NCBI GenBank assembly: GCA_004123355.1
Contig: SCHM01000002.1
Location: 5,801,569 to 5,865,568 of the forward strand
Reading direction: 5' to 3'
Length of the DNA: 64,000 bases
From: Amphirosellinia nigrospora
Taxonomy: Eukaryota > Ascomycota > Sordariomycetes > Xylariales > Xylariaceae
A model generated the notes under the pieces. It had not been told where the DNA came from. It did no database searches and worked only from the letters and a program-made list of their open reading frames with translations. Within the stretch, counting starts at the first letter, position 1, and each line of letters opens with the position of its first letter. Of this stretch, positions 23,801 through 35,984 are shown one piece after another. The translations under genes and the position numbers were made by a program.

Positions 23801-24619
23801 GCAGGATCCAGAGCGCGCGGTGGACAATCTCAATGGGAGCAGCGCCGTCTGGACCGAGCCATAGACGACGCGCCCTGGTACGACTGCCCGGGCCTGGTGG
23901 CCCAGAAGGCAGGCGTCGGATCGCCCAAGGCACGGCGATGGGGTTCTGGAGGTCGTCGTGCGCGGCATCCTCATGGCCGCCGAGGGGATCGTCCAGGGGG
24001 CCGATTTCCTCGCTGCGGAAGGCGCTATCAGGGGGCGCAGCTCGCGCTCGACGGTGTCGCGAGGTGAAGAATGCGGCTCTTGACGCGGCCCGGGCATCAC
24101 TGGCGGGGTGAACGAGGTGCAGAACGGTCTTGTGCAGACGGCCGCTGACGCGCTCGAGGCCGCAAAGACGGCCAGCGAGGAGCTTCATGTCTTTGACCTC
24201 GCCAGGCAGCCTCGATGAGGCGAAAGACTTGCGCAGGGCACGATCGACCTCGCCAGAGAGGTGTGGACGCGCTGCGTCGTGTGTAGAGTTGTGGCATTTG
24301 ATGTCGCCGAGAAAAGGCTGGCGTTCGCCACGATATACTAGCGAGCTCAACCTTGCTCGTCATGCCGTTGACCTAGCGGAAGGAGCTGCCGGATATTGGC
24401 CTCGACATTGCCAAATGGGCGGTGGAACACGCTGGAAAGATAATAGACCTCCGAAAGATTGAGTTTGAGGGGTTGCTGGGCAGCTTGATCGCGGACGGTC
24501 CACCGCTGAAAGTAACGATTGAGGGTGTGCTTCTCGGCGACAACTTCTCAATCCACATCGAGTGGCAGCCTCACTTTAACTTGATCGAGTTCATCGAGGA
24601 GCTTTTCAGGAAACTGTGA
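20868..24619 (+). pseudogene. Broken large gene of an unrecognised fungal family
   Basis: Coding-like text runs along the + strand in successive frames: NVVLTGDVHLFSLMPAKIEIY (20943-21005), AGLYFETDIFFQGTL (to 21304), a 236-codon open block (21339-22049) rich in beta-like alternation (SRDGVCISGGVDDVSFEG), further blocks at 22332-22530 and 22705-22968, an Ala/Glu/Arg-rich coiled coil with many frame changes (about 23360-24180), and a final block ending FSIHIEWQPHFNLIEFIEELF (to 24619). At least one in-frame stop (TGA at 21306) looks like TGG->TGA, because the same frame continues on both sides. The text resembles a single protein of well over 1000 residues, beta-rich then coiled-coil. I cannot name the family. 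Missing bases from the sequencing may add to the damage, but the coiled-coil part is broken more often than the housekeeping genes. Confidence 0.55.
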
Positions 24620-27600
24620 GAGATGCTCCAGGCTGCGGCAAAAGATTTGTTCTGAACCAGAGGTTGTAAGATGTGAGGCGTGAGACGTGAAATGTATAAC
24701 GTTTCTAATAATCTGCTCTAATATAATCTAATAAGGTAGGGAAAAGTCCTCCTTTGCGGTTGTGGCTAGGGCTCGGACCATTTGTTTGAAGATCGTGGTA
24801 CATTAGATCGAGTAGGAGACGTCTCTGCCGGAGTATCGTTCCTTAAAGCTGTGTCTATAATTGCCTGACAACCGAAGAACGAGTTACGATTTAGAGTAGT
24901 GCTGCGAGGCCTGGAGTTTCTCTGGAGGATATTGATTAATAACAAAAACTAAAACTATTGAAACTCAACGCTGCAGGGAAACGGTGATATAATCACCCAA
25001 ATACCAGTATCACACACTATGTAGTGTAGATGGATAGCAAGGGAATACATACATCTCTTTAAAAGGACAATCAATCCAAAGCGCCGAAGCATAGGATAAG
25101 AACCACACACAAGTTTTGCTTCTTGCATACGTCGCAGTTCTTGATGACTTGCTAAACTTGTATGCTCCGGGAAAGTCGAAATTTCTCTTCAATCTGAAAA
25201 GAGTTTAGAATTCTTCTTGGTTTCCATATAAATAAGGAGTGATTAAGTAATTTCTTTACGAATTGGTCCTGTAGTAGTTCCAGGACGTAAATATTTACTG
25301 GGCATGCCAGGTGGTCTCGATCAATGCCGTTGAGTTACTGGAATTCTTGTCGTTCTCTTTCATTTTAGACCTATAAAACTACTTAAGGTCAGGCACCTAG
25401 TAAATATGCTGAGAAAATACTATCTAGGCATATTATTCAAATTTGTACGTCTATTATCTTCAGTTAGGTAAGTACTTAGCATATAGCGAACACTACAATA
25501 ATGGCCCTAAACAATGATTTTACAAGGTCCTGTAAGGTAAAGGTCACATAAAGACCTCTCTGCCTAGTGATGCTAGTCCTATACCAACACTTTACCTTCG
25601 GGGTATATAATTAAAGGTTTTTGTAAATATAAAGCGTAAGTAGAATGCCAGGTTTTATTATTAGACTTTATAGCTTTCAGTTCTAGGGACATTTATACGC
25701 AATAGGTTGTGCCCATGATTGACGCTAGCTATAATGGTGTGTCGGCCATTGCCCAATGCGTACATAGGTGCAGTATGGGGCGCCGTAGCACGGCGGGACG
25801 AGCCGTTAATCCCAGCGCAGTCCGGGGGCACAGGGGGGTCCAGTGTCAGAGATCGACAACGTTTGACACCGTCGACCCCGAAACGCTGGGACGATCGGGA
25901 ATCACTACCGCATCTATCTCGTGACCCCCTGCTTACTCAGATCAATACAACCACATACACATATGTGTACAAACTATGGTTAGACTACGTTACTACAGTG
26001 GCGAATTATTTCTTGTGTAACCTGATATTCAACGTCGTGTCATCGCGGGTAAAAACTGTATGTTTTTGAGCGTCGTGTTGCCGCCTTGGCTTGGGGGCGG
26101 ACCGGCATCTACTTCTGGTCATTTGACTTTCTTTCCAAGGAAGTGGCCAAAACAACTAGTTCCAAGAATTGCGCCATCCGTCCGGCGTGGTCCGCTATAT
26201 GCTGTTTGGTTGAGGCTACACCGGTTCGTGGCGACGTAACGCCGCAAAATGTAAGACCTTGATGTATTTCACCGAACCCGGGCCAGAAACAGGTTGTTGA
26301 AGGAACCTAGATGGTCACTGCATGTTGCATTTCCCGGCTTACGCCGCAGCGCATAGAGGAGCCACCTTGGACCCGGTACGGGGACTGGGATGGATCCTGG
26401 TTTGTCAACTCGTTCGCAATATAAACGCCCCCTATCAAGCCATGGCTTAGTGTCAGTGGGTGAGACAATAGGTCGATATGTAGATAAGACATCTCTATTC
26501 AGCTTATAGTGAGATTGGAGATTTGGATAATTGAAGCAGGCTTCGAAGTTACTCATGTAAGTCTCTAAAAATTCTCGAATGAGAGGTCTTAGTTAGGTAC
26601 TTACATTATCTAACACTTCCGAGTTCTCAGTCCTCTTTATAATCCTTAGTCTAGCTAGACATGTATTCTGCAAGTTCTATCTGTGGCCACCCATATCACA
26701 TGAATCTTCTCTACATACCAATGATGTAATCCTCACACGAAATGTCCCAAGTTCGAACTTCATGACAACACCCACCCCCACCTATAACTCCCTCACATGC
26801 AGCATATGTAGGTAGAAGATAGGAAGATCTTGGAACCATAATCAGTGGGGGGGCTTGGGGTTTTAGCCCAGCCATCTGGTCGGAAAGGATTAGTCACGCG
26901 GTGGGCGAGTGACCTCACAAGACATGATGGTAGACAGATGGTTGCATATGCATGCGCCATGGCGAGGACAACACAAGCGTGTTGAAAGATGTGGCTGCAG
27001 CAGCACAGACCCAAATGTGCATCTGCATCGTACGTTCCGTTAACAAACTCGACAAATGACTAAGAAGACCCACGTGGGAATTATTCAGCGGCTCTGTGTA
27101 GAGTTGACGTCAGAACTAATTTTTATGTCTCACGTGTGACATGATTACTCCGAGACAAAGTTATGACTTGTGATAACGCGGATAGTTGTAGACTACTGCC
27201 TGTCCTGGCGCTGAAGGATGACATATGCAGTTAGGAGGAACATGGCATGGACATCCTTGGAATAAGAACTAACAGCTTAAACTCATATGTGGACTAATAA
27301 CGGCTCCAACTATTGAGCTGTCTACGACTTGACAAAAAGAACTACTAAATTTAGCAGACTTCCATACAGAAATTAGGTTATATGTAGATAGTCAGTGATG
27401 ACTAATTCCGCTGGAAACCGTGTAAGTATCGAATCACTGGGGCGTTGCATAGTAAACAAGTATTGGACAAAGATTATTCTGAATTGAAGAACTATCAACG
27501 GCCAAAAGTTTTCCAAGCAAATTATGTAATGACTGAACGCGTCCGGAAGCAAAGACTAAAGAACGGAGAGGAACCTCGGCCCCAAGTCCCATGACAGCAT

Positions 27601-27749
27601 CGCCGTTAAAGCCCAAATCCCAACACTACTAATTATCCCAAGCTTAGATTAAGGTGATTGACCATGCCTCCATTATGTGCGTTAAGACTCGAATGTACAT
27701 CCGATCACACCCGTGCCTATTCTGCAATTGTCCTGTGGAAAGCGGGCAT
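24620..27749. other. AT-rich intergenic region
   Basis: 3.1 kb without a supportable gene. It is strongly AT-rich from 24650 to 25720. A short GC-richer patch at about 25780-25930 carries small frames on one strand only and no recognisable motif. From 26050 onward the composition is mixed, with short unsupported frames. A RIP-altered repeat could look like the AT-rich part, but I found no repeat partner in the window. Confidence 0.5.
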
Positions 27750-28184
27750 TTACTGCTCACCGAGACCGGTGGGGTCTCGCAGAGAACACTCTGGCCGAGC
27801 TGTTGGCGATGTTAGTAAGTCGAGGTGAAAATAGGTGGTTCAAGTTTAAACTTACGATGGGGAGAACGCAGCAGCGGGCGCGCTGGCCACCCTTGGCGCA
27901 GATGTCACGGAAGCTGGTGACGCTGGTGGGGAGAGCGGAGGCTGTGTCAAAAGTGTTAGTCTAATCGTTTCTAGTATCCTCGAAGTCGAGCTGGAAGGAA
28001 ACTCACGAGAGCCGCAGTTGAGGTCAGCTACTCCGAGAACATCGGTAGCACAGCACTGGGCAACGCTGAAAAGACCTTGGCCGCCGCAGGCAACATAGGG
28101 GGTTGGGCTTCCGCCTCCGTTGGTGGGAACGGCAGAGACAGCAGCGGCGAGAAAGCCGAGGACAGCGACGATGGAGGTCTGCAT
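27750..28184 (-). CDS. Class II hydrophobin
   Basis: A small secreted amphipathic protein that coats hyphae and spores and self-assembles at water-air interfaces. Exons are 28007-28184, 27856-27941 and 27750-27799, with introns 27942-28006 and 27800-27855; both have GT/AG borders and sit at the usual class II positions. The signal peptide is MQTSIVAVLGFLAAAVSAVP. All eight cysteines are present in the class II order: VAC, QCC, LNC, DIC, RCC, LC, inside VACGGQGLFSVAQCC, DLNCGSPSALPTSV and FRDICAKGGQRARCCVLPI. Exon lengths total 314 nt. One missing C in the run at about 27766-27770 restores an end reading LGQSVLCETPTGLGEQ (104 residues). As written, the frame runs past the expected stop at 27750-27752. 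Two-intron layout and spacing match known class II genes. Confidence 0.93.
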
Positions 28185-28680
28185 TTTGATTGAGTTGTTT
28201 GTTTTAGAAACAAAAGTTTGAAAGTTGTGGGATGAGTGAGTGAAGGTATTGGGCTTCTGGGATTGCTGTTGAGGATGAGAATAGAAGGAAGTTTATGACA
28301 GTCGAGGGGATTTCAACCTCCTTATATAGAGGTTTAGGAGTCGATATCGTGGTAAAGATTTGACCGCAATCTTGTTTTTCTGGAGATCGCCGAGAAGCTC
28401 TTGGCTAGCTCTGCTGGCTTGACGACGTCGTCCCTCGATCTGGTGCATCTGACATGACCCTGTCGGGATTTGTCGACTGTGTGGCGTATGCAGGCGGCAT
28501 CCTCCATTTCACGGGGAGTTGGTTACCCATCCTATCAACAACGCACGACGAGATGAGAGTCCCAATAATCCCTGGTTGGCTGCTTTGGGTAACCTCTTGG
28601 CTAGAGATACTTCCCGAGGTAAATTAGGTTGAAAGAGTTCCTGGTTCTGCCAGACGTATCCCTACCAGTCAGTCCAGGCG
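28185..28680. other. Hydrophobin promoter region
   Basis: About 500 bases upstream of the hydrophobin start. Apart from the TATA-like box I see no clear element and no gene. Confidence 0.5.
28321..28328 (-). promoter_or_regulatory. TATA-like box upstream of the hydrophobin gene
   Basis: TATATAAG on the minus strand lies about 137 bases upstream of the hydrophobin ATG, a usual distance for a strongly expressed fungal gene with a leader of about 100 bases. Confidence 0.5.
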
Positions 28681-29035
28681 TCATCGATCAAACCCAGCCA
28701 CCGAATCATGTAAGAGTACTCCCATATCCGAGGAATTCACGATGTGCTCTAGAGCGGAATTAACGTCGGAGCCTCCGGGTCTGCGCGGGATCTGCCATGC
28801 GCGTAGGCAATTCCTCGTGTAGTCAAGACCGTTATTGCACGACTCGATCTCGATAGTATTGTTAGAATTACATACAACCCCTGTGAGAGACCGACGATCG
28901 ATCTCAGCTGCATCCATAAACACATATTTCCAAATGGTCCTCCCCACCATCTCCACCACACAGGCCCACCCCCGTAGGCTCCGAGCAGAAGAGCTAGCGG
29001 AGACAGCAATTGTCTGTTTCTTGATATAGACGAAT
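28681..29035 (-). CDS. Possible small hypothetical protein
   Basis: A minus-strand frame open from about 29035 to 28681 reads in part WKYVFMDAAEIDRRSL, NSNNTIEIESCNNGLDYT and LEHIVNSSDMGVLLHD. Its codon use looks more natural than that of the overlapping frame (28749-29153). It contains three cysteines and no clear domain or signal peptide. I do not recognise it, no start is secure, and it could be chance. Confidence 0.2.
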
Positions 29036-29153
29036 TAGTTCCATACTTTTTTGATGTGACGGTTACTTCTTTGACTTGGTATCCCTGGCATCCGGGAGCG
29101 AGTGGCCTTTCCAATTTGGGCTGATGTAAAGCATTGTCATTGGCGTATCCCAT

Positions 29154-32100
29154 CTGAACGACGTATCACAATTTAATGAATATACGCCTTATGCAGCCGA
29201 AGCGAGATATGCCCAAATTGTTGTGGTCTAAGCTTCTAGCCCCTGCTCATCACTGACAGCCCAACTAATAAATATGTTTGATTGCAACGTGCTATGGTAG
29301 TTATGACGGATGCGACTGCGTAGCGTGCGGATCAGACCACATCAGGTCATTTCAGTCGTGATGCTCCTTTTGATTTGCTAATTTGTCGACATCTAGTTCG
29401 TGTATGTTGCAAGAACTGCGTCTAGACTCTATCCCAGTTCAAAGCAGCGCTTGGTGCTTCTGTCGTATATCTCGTAACTCATTGCAACATATGAATAGGT
29501 GGTTGGTTACCACGTTTCTGCCAAAAAGAGCCCACATTCCGACTGTTTCGGCTTCGTTGTGGCAATGTGCTTGGCACAACGTTTCCGGCATTAGTGCCTC
29601 AGCTCTGCTTTCTGATTGACGCGGGTGCTCGCTCCTAGACTTCCTGCTTACTTGATTTGGGCCCCTCGGGCGCGTGCAGACGTTGAGTTGTCTCGCAGCA
29701 GGCCCAGGGCTAGAGGTCGAGTTTTGGTGGTACTCATGCACCTCCCCTGCATTATACACTACCTAGGTACACACACATATGCTGTGCACAGACAGGTTTT
29801 TGTGTTCAGGGATGATGCATCCGGACCCCGGTGATCTTCCCTATCTTGAGCGCTCGGAATTTGATCGGGGCTCAGGAACAACGCATAGTCTACCAAGTAG
29901 TGCCGGGACCCGGCTGTCATCTGTCGCTATGTTCCGAGCCGGCGGTCAGGATATCGTCCGAACACTTGTATCACGCTTGTGAGCTTTCGTTGATGAACTC
30001 GAACCACGTCTTGGGAAATACGCGTTGGTCCACAATTACAGTCGCCGACAAACTATGCGAGGCTCTGCTGACAAGCCGAGGTGGCTTCCCAGTTCCGGTA
30101 GTTAGAAGATTACGTAGTTGTTCGGTGGCTTGCATCGTATTACAATACATACCCGGTACTTGGCCATGTTGGCGCAATGTGGCTTGGCTGGATAGGTACA
30201 TATGTGCTGCAATGAAAAACGTGTCGATCTTCTCCAGATTCGCTTTATTAGCGCGTCTACTAGGCTTAAGCGACTTGGTGATGCTGAATACGGCCGTGGC
30301 TATCTGATATTATGACGACTGAGTGCTTAAGCGACGCTCATAGTGTATTTGGGCGTGCGGCTGTTCACCTGTGCGCGAAGCTGAGGCGACGAGGTTATAC
30401 TACCATAGTATTAGCCCCTGCAGCAACCGACAGGAACAACTTTTTCGACCAATCACTCGACCTTGGACCTGAACCAATTATTTCTCTTTCTCAGAATGGG
30501 ATCCGGATCCCTGGCTTTATCTCAGCCCCGAATGCCATATTTCGGAGCCTGTACCGGGCCCAATAGTCGTCTCCAACTCCTTGGCATATCGTAACTAAAT
30601 TCTGATAGGTAGCACGCCCAGACTAAGTTCTATGCTTAGCCAAAAACGGACATTATAACAATTCATTCGCCCGGACTCGGTACGTCTATTCGTGTGCGGG
30701 CTGTGTGGGGAGTAGGCTAGACTAGGTTGCCGTCCATCCATCCCTCTGCGCCGCCCATATAATGGTATTTCCTTGCTTTTGTTGTTATGATGTAGGCCTG
30801 CCATTGGTGCTCGTGACCCCCATCAATCGGCAGAGCAATTCAATCCCGCACCATGTCAGTTCCGAATGTGACCCAAGCGAGGGTTAGCGATAGATCTCCA
30901 AGATGCGATCTTCCTAACTCTTGAGCGGAACGGGTCTTGGTCTCTCATACGAAAACGACACCGTCTAGCAATGAATTCCTCGCCTGGCAACGTTATAAGT
31001 GTACGCTATGTTAGACCAATGCCTGCGTAGATGATGCTTAGAATGCAAGGCCTAGTGCCGAGCTAACTAATGTCGTCGTAGAACTGTACTCATAGTCGTA
31101 CGCTACACACGCATCTAGTATCTTCTCTACGGGCCGTCTCCACGCGTGCCGCTCCCGCTATATGGATCTTGGGCGGAATTTACTATGTAACCATCTTCCC
31201 ATCGCCAAGCGTTGGAGTGGGCGGGCTGATGTCGCTCATTGCCTTCTTCGAATACCCCAAGTCACTAATGCTTCGATTGGCTGTCATGAGGATATAAGTG
31301 ATCAAGAATCCGGTATTATAGACATGGATATTCAAATCCCTGCCTTGCCCTAGCGGGACCATTTCTGGTGATTATAATGTTCGACAGAAATACTAGTATA
31401 CACTACTTTGCGCTTGTCAGACGGACGACTAGATAGCCGATGACTAACAAGAACCACGGTGCTTCCAAGTTTTGCATAGTATTGTGAATAGGCAACCCTC
31501 CCAAGCAACGCCCCTCCGAGCGAGCTACCGAGCAAAACTCCGAGACATCGAGACAACCCCAGATATTCGAAACATACCTTTCAACCTACGATTCTAGAGC
31601 CAGCTACTGCAAGACAACTATAACGGTTTTTCCCCGCCTAGACCATGGTGGTGGGATCGATGCCAGCGCGAAAGGAGGGGCGGTTAAACTCCACGTTAGT
31701 GTCCAGGCCCAGAGTGGGAGACGTGTCTTGCGATGAGCGGTAAGATGACCGTAAACGATGGCACGGAAAAGTCCAGCCGACATAAAATTTGACTTCTCGG
31801 CAAATATCCAACGTCGGGTTCTTCCAGGAGGCGCAAACGATTAAGTCTAGCGCGTCCGTTGAAGCTAATGCCAGCTTACGGCCGCTTCGGTTTGATGACG
31901 TATGGTTGTTATTTTTCCGCCCAAATTTGTACTCGTTAGCTCTACTACTACTAAAGGGCTTGAACATAGTCTGAATAGTAAGTAGCTGAAAGAGCAAGAT
32001 CGTAGACTAAATATTTGTAACCGTTCGTGTCACTAGTACCATAATTATCAAGAGTACTTACTGAGCTTCAAAAAAGTGTACAGAACTCGACCAAGCGACT

Positions 32101-34067
32101 GTTTCGGCCGGTACAGCAACACGTGATTTCTTCTGCGAAAATTTTGTCCGGGTGATCGCAGGCCACTTTTGGCTCCATCTGTACTGCAAGATGCTAATTA
32201 TGCATTTGTCGTAAGGCAAGCCTCGATGCATGTTCAGCCACGTACATCGATAGATGTCGGTATCTGTTATCAACAGTCACAGATCTCGAGCTGGGCCGGG
32301 AAATTGGGATGTGCCGTGTTTAGCTCAAATCCGGCAGGGCATCACGAGTCTAATGCCACAGCTGAATCGAGTCCTCCATCGGATAGGCATCATCAAGTTC
32401 TCCAATCTAAGTCATCACCATGACGCTCAGGCTAGGCGCTAGCACATGCCTCCCTGCAACATGTGTAGATGTAACCTGGCAACATAAGCATTACAATACT
32501 GTACAATATTCTGGCGGCCAGTTCCCGGCATCCAGCTGACTCAGAGGGCGTTGACAGCATAACTGAGATCAGCGGTAAATCCACATTGGGTAGACTAGTG
32601 CACGCCATAGCATATACCGCACGGTTGGGATTAATTAGATTAATTAGTCTAGTACGGCGTACTGGGTAGAGCCCCATCATGTTAAGCCGACCACGTGATG
32701 TGGTCAGCTAGGTTACTACGCAAGTGTACGTACTTGTATGACATGGATGTTGCCGCCGATAGTGCTTACGTGCCTAGGAGGTGGAAATGGTACGGTAGTA
32801 TATGCCGTTTTATGTAATTATTTCTATTGACTTCTGGACCTCCTGTGCAAACCACTGCGGTACGTGAAATTTCTGCTCAGACGGTCAGGACTGCATATGT
32901 CATGCCATGCCGGCAGGACAACGAACACAACAGCAGGGGCCGCGTCTCGAGTTACGAGGGCATTTTTAATTATGGGTGACCATTGAAGTGCCCAAAGGTT
33001 GGGATAATGGGGAGTATCCGTATTTTGTAGTGAATCTAGACTGTCTCTTTCGAATGATTAAAGTCTAGACCTATTCACAGTGTTGGGGGAGGAGTCTTAA
33101 TAGGGCTTACTATAGGGTTATCACAGTATAATTCCATGCTGGGTGACTTGGCCGTGTTATTACCTACCTGTTCTTCTAATTCCATAGTTGTCGTATGGTT
33201 ATCGAATGAGAATCGCGATATCCACTACGGCTTATGTACACTTCGCCTTATTAAGCTGTCATGCATCTACCAAGCCATCCAACCCAACAATAAGAGGCCC
33301 GAGCGCGGATAATTATAGCCAAGCAAAGCAGGGGCTAACATTCTTAATTACTGCTTGAAAGGCATATGTACACACAACCATGCCGCCCCAGGATAGTTTG
33401 GGTTCATTGAAATTTCTGTCTCATCAATTCTATTTCTCTGCTGTGATTCAATATCACATTATAATTTTTTAGGAAATCTGCTCCGGCAATCCTTAGTACG
33501 CAATGCCTGGCTAGGAAACCCCGGCTAAGCGGTATCCCATATTTCCACTCATGACGTACCCAGGATTTCGCCCGAGGGAACCGAGCCATGGTGATGAATC
33601 TCACACGGATTCAATTTAACCCGCGGGAGACTCTTGCGGTCACGAGGGAGTAAAATTCGTTGGGAGGCGAATAGGGGCAACGACTTGATCATGTGCCAGA
33701 TTGTCGGCACTGTCCTCATGGTAAGAATGTAGCTTCCGCGGTTTGGACACCGGCATTCAAACTCCCTCGCTTATGACAGGAGCCATCATCTTTTGCGCAA
33801 GGTACATGCGAAATGGCAGGGGGTTGCGGCATCCAACGTTACCAAGAAAGCCACTACGCCCTGCCGAACAGTATAGGTAGGCTCATGTGAAAGTTGTGAA
33901 CGACATGCCAGGACGCTTAACATCATAATACTCTACTGCATGTTTTTTCGGCCCGATTCAACATCAATGAAGACCATCTGTCACATATTCATCGCTTGCT
34001 ACTCTAGCCAATAGTCGTCTACGTTCTCTCAAATATCAAGCACCATCTTCTCGCGACAGCCATCATC
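29154..34067. other. Long intergenic region without supportable genes
   Basis: 4.9 kb. Frames at 29831-30307, 30312-30566, 31638-31997 and 32169-32423 have no family motifs and mostly overlap others on the opposite strand. A hydrophobic frame at about 31077-31293 is discussed in the findings. There is a short TTAATTAGA/TTAATTAGT direct repeat near 32631-32649 and small palindromes near 32650-32735. I see no RNA gene or mobile element. Confidence 0.5.
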
Positions 34068-34359
34068 ATGTGCCCCAACGCGTCCCAAGACTCTGGGCTA
34101 GAACTTGGTACCAACGACAGCGAAACCCCTCCTCTACATCCTCCTATGCAGCAAGCTCAAGTAGATCACGGAGATCTTCAAGGAGGTCAAAGAGATAATG
34201 CTGATCATGACCGGCCGGGAGAGTCTTCTGCCAGAATACATGACCGGTCTCGGCAGCTAGATAACGACCCTGACCAGGCTGGCGGTACAGCCTAGGAGCC
34301 AGATGACCAAGCCAGTCAGACGCCATGTTTCATCTCGCATGTACAAGATGGGGATGGCA
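34068..34359 (+). CDS. Possible hydrophilic hypothetical protein, interrupted
   Basis: An ATG at 34068 in good context (ATCATC before it) opens MCPNASQDSGLELGTNDSET and continues as a hydrophilic Gln/Asp-rich chain to a TAG at 34293. The same frame stays open past that stop (EPDDQASQTPCFISHVQDGDGN). A separate plus-strand frame near 34570-34737 (VVWEEARIINSITLFLELAS) might be a later exon. I cannot name the protein, and the join is a guess. Confidence 0.25.
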
Positions 34360-34737
34360 ATATAGTTTTACTCGAAGTTGATCCTCCTAACTCGTACGTG
34401 GCAAGGTGCTATAGTACCTTTCTATGTACTATCTGTGCCTTTACTGATTAGTTTGCTCAGCAGCAGCAACCATTCTGCCTCCATTGAGGCTGCGAGTATG
34501 CACCCATGCCTAGTCAAAATGACTCGCCAGTGCAGAGAGTCGCCCTCCCAGCATTCGAACGTTCATCCAACTACAGGTTGAACCGGTACTTGAAATGCTA
34601 AGAGCCCATTCGCGGTCGGCTTCGCCAGCACCGACAGACGATAGTGTAGTCTGGGAAGAAGCGCGAATCATAAATTCCATCACGCTTTTCCTTGAGCTAG
34701 CCTCCATGCTAGCAACTCAGCTCTCTGAAGTTCCCTA

Positions 34738-35042
34738 ATTGGATCGGATTCTTGCGGTAAAACTTAATTGATCGACATAATGAAAACAATATTTAATAGC
34801 GAGTGGCGGCTCAAAACCTGTTTGTTTGCCTTACTACGGCCAGATGGATGGTGGCATCGTATAGCGTAAACTTCTTTTTCAAATACCGTGTATTCTTCTT
34901 TACTTATGGACTAGCCGAGAAATATCCTCAGCTCTTACATGGCGCTCGAAATGTCACGAGCCAAGACACGAAGGAGTCTTGTTCGTAGACATGCTCACCG
35001 CATTCTTTGATAACTTGCGTTTCCCCTTGATGCAGTAGCCTT
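34738..35042. other. 3' region of the DJ-1/PfpI gene
   Basis: AT-rich, with no gene-like signal. It must contain the 3' untranslated region of the minus-strand gene that ends at 35043. Confidence 0.5.
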
Positions 35043-35984
35043 TCAGGCAAAGGGATCGGAGTTGGGGTCGGTATTCCGTACATATTCCGCTTGATTTGCA
35101 AGTTGAGTTGCCACATCCTCGCCATACTGGTCCGCAATGAAGGCAAACGTGAGATCAATGCCAGCCGACACGCCGGAGGACTATGCACCAACTTATTAGT
35201 TCCTGTGCACCTAAACCTGCTTTTCTACAATGTAGGCCTGCCTGGGCGCGACTATGCTGGATGCGGCTAAGGGATACGCCACATATTGATATATTGCATG
35301 AAGGAACCCTGGCTGCAGGATCAACTTGAGAAGTGCAACTCACCGTCCAAACATTTCCGTCCACGACCCATCGCGCTTGGCGAACCCATTGGACAGCTGG
35401 GCCCTGTGAAGTAGCCTATAATCGAGCCGTCAGACACAGCCCTTTCCCAAGGAATAGAGGCAGACGTGTAAGTTCAGATGCAACCTACCCAGTCCCAACT
35501 CGTCTTGTTAGACGTAGCTCGTCTCCCATCAAGGATACCCGTCTGCGCGACAATGGCGCTCCCAGTGCAGACTGTTAACAAGAACCGCAGTTTAGGATAT
35601 ATCCTCTTCACGAACTCCTTGATGGGCTCCGAGATCTCTGGCTTCCGAGCTCCAAAGCCTCCCGGCACTAGAACAACACTCGGAGTCAGTTATCAGCATT
35701 CTACGACAGTATTTGCGCAAGTTTTCCCTTACCGAGAAGCACCTCGAGATCCTCCGGGCAGTTGTCGAAGGTGTGCGTCGGCACCACACTCTGCCCGATG
35801 CGTCCCGGGCCATCCACCTTGCAGTCCACGGGGTCCAGCGTCGGGGCGAGAACGACAAACTCTAAAGGCACCAATCTCGACATGTTGTTCAGCGCATCGA
35901 GCGGCCCAAAGACATCCAGCGCCTGGAAACCCGGGTAGAGCACCACACCGTACTTGGTGGGACGGACTTGGTTTGGCCAGCCAT
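35043..35984 (-). CDS. DJ-1/PfpI family protein (class I glutamine amidotransferase-like)
   Basis: Members include isonitrile hydratases, glyoxalase III-type chaperones and AraC-type regulators' sensory domains; the exact reaction here cannot be told. Four exons: 35733-35984, 35489-35667, 35344-35415 and 35043-35180, all with GT/AG borders. Key motifs are PTKYGVVLYPGFQALDVFGP (first strand, with the acidic residue of the fold), LVPGGFGARK, the nucleophile elbow TVCTGSAIVAQTGILDG with its cysteine, and the SSGVSAGIDLTFAFIADQYG region that usually carries the third active-site element in the isonitrile hydratase-like branch. The exons total 641 nt. One missing base between ATG (35984) and PTKYG gives 213 residues, the normal family length. 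The start MAGQTKS is chosen on that basis. It is isolated from other genes by long spacers. Confidence 0.87.

Noticed and set aside
23597-24350. Long overlapping frames on both strands (156-214 codons)
   Set aside because: They are shadows of the GC-rich coiled-coil part of the relic. Only the frames giving Ala/Glu/Gln-rich heptads look like the original protein.
32625-32740. Short direct repeat TTAATTAG and nearby palindromes
   Set aside because: Too short and AT-biased to claim a mobile-element end; no coding remnant is beside it.
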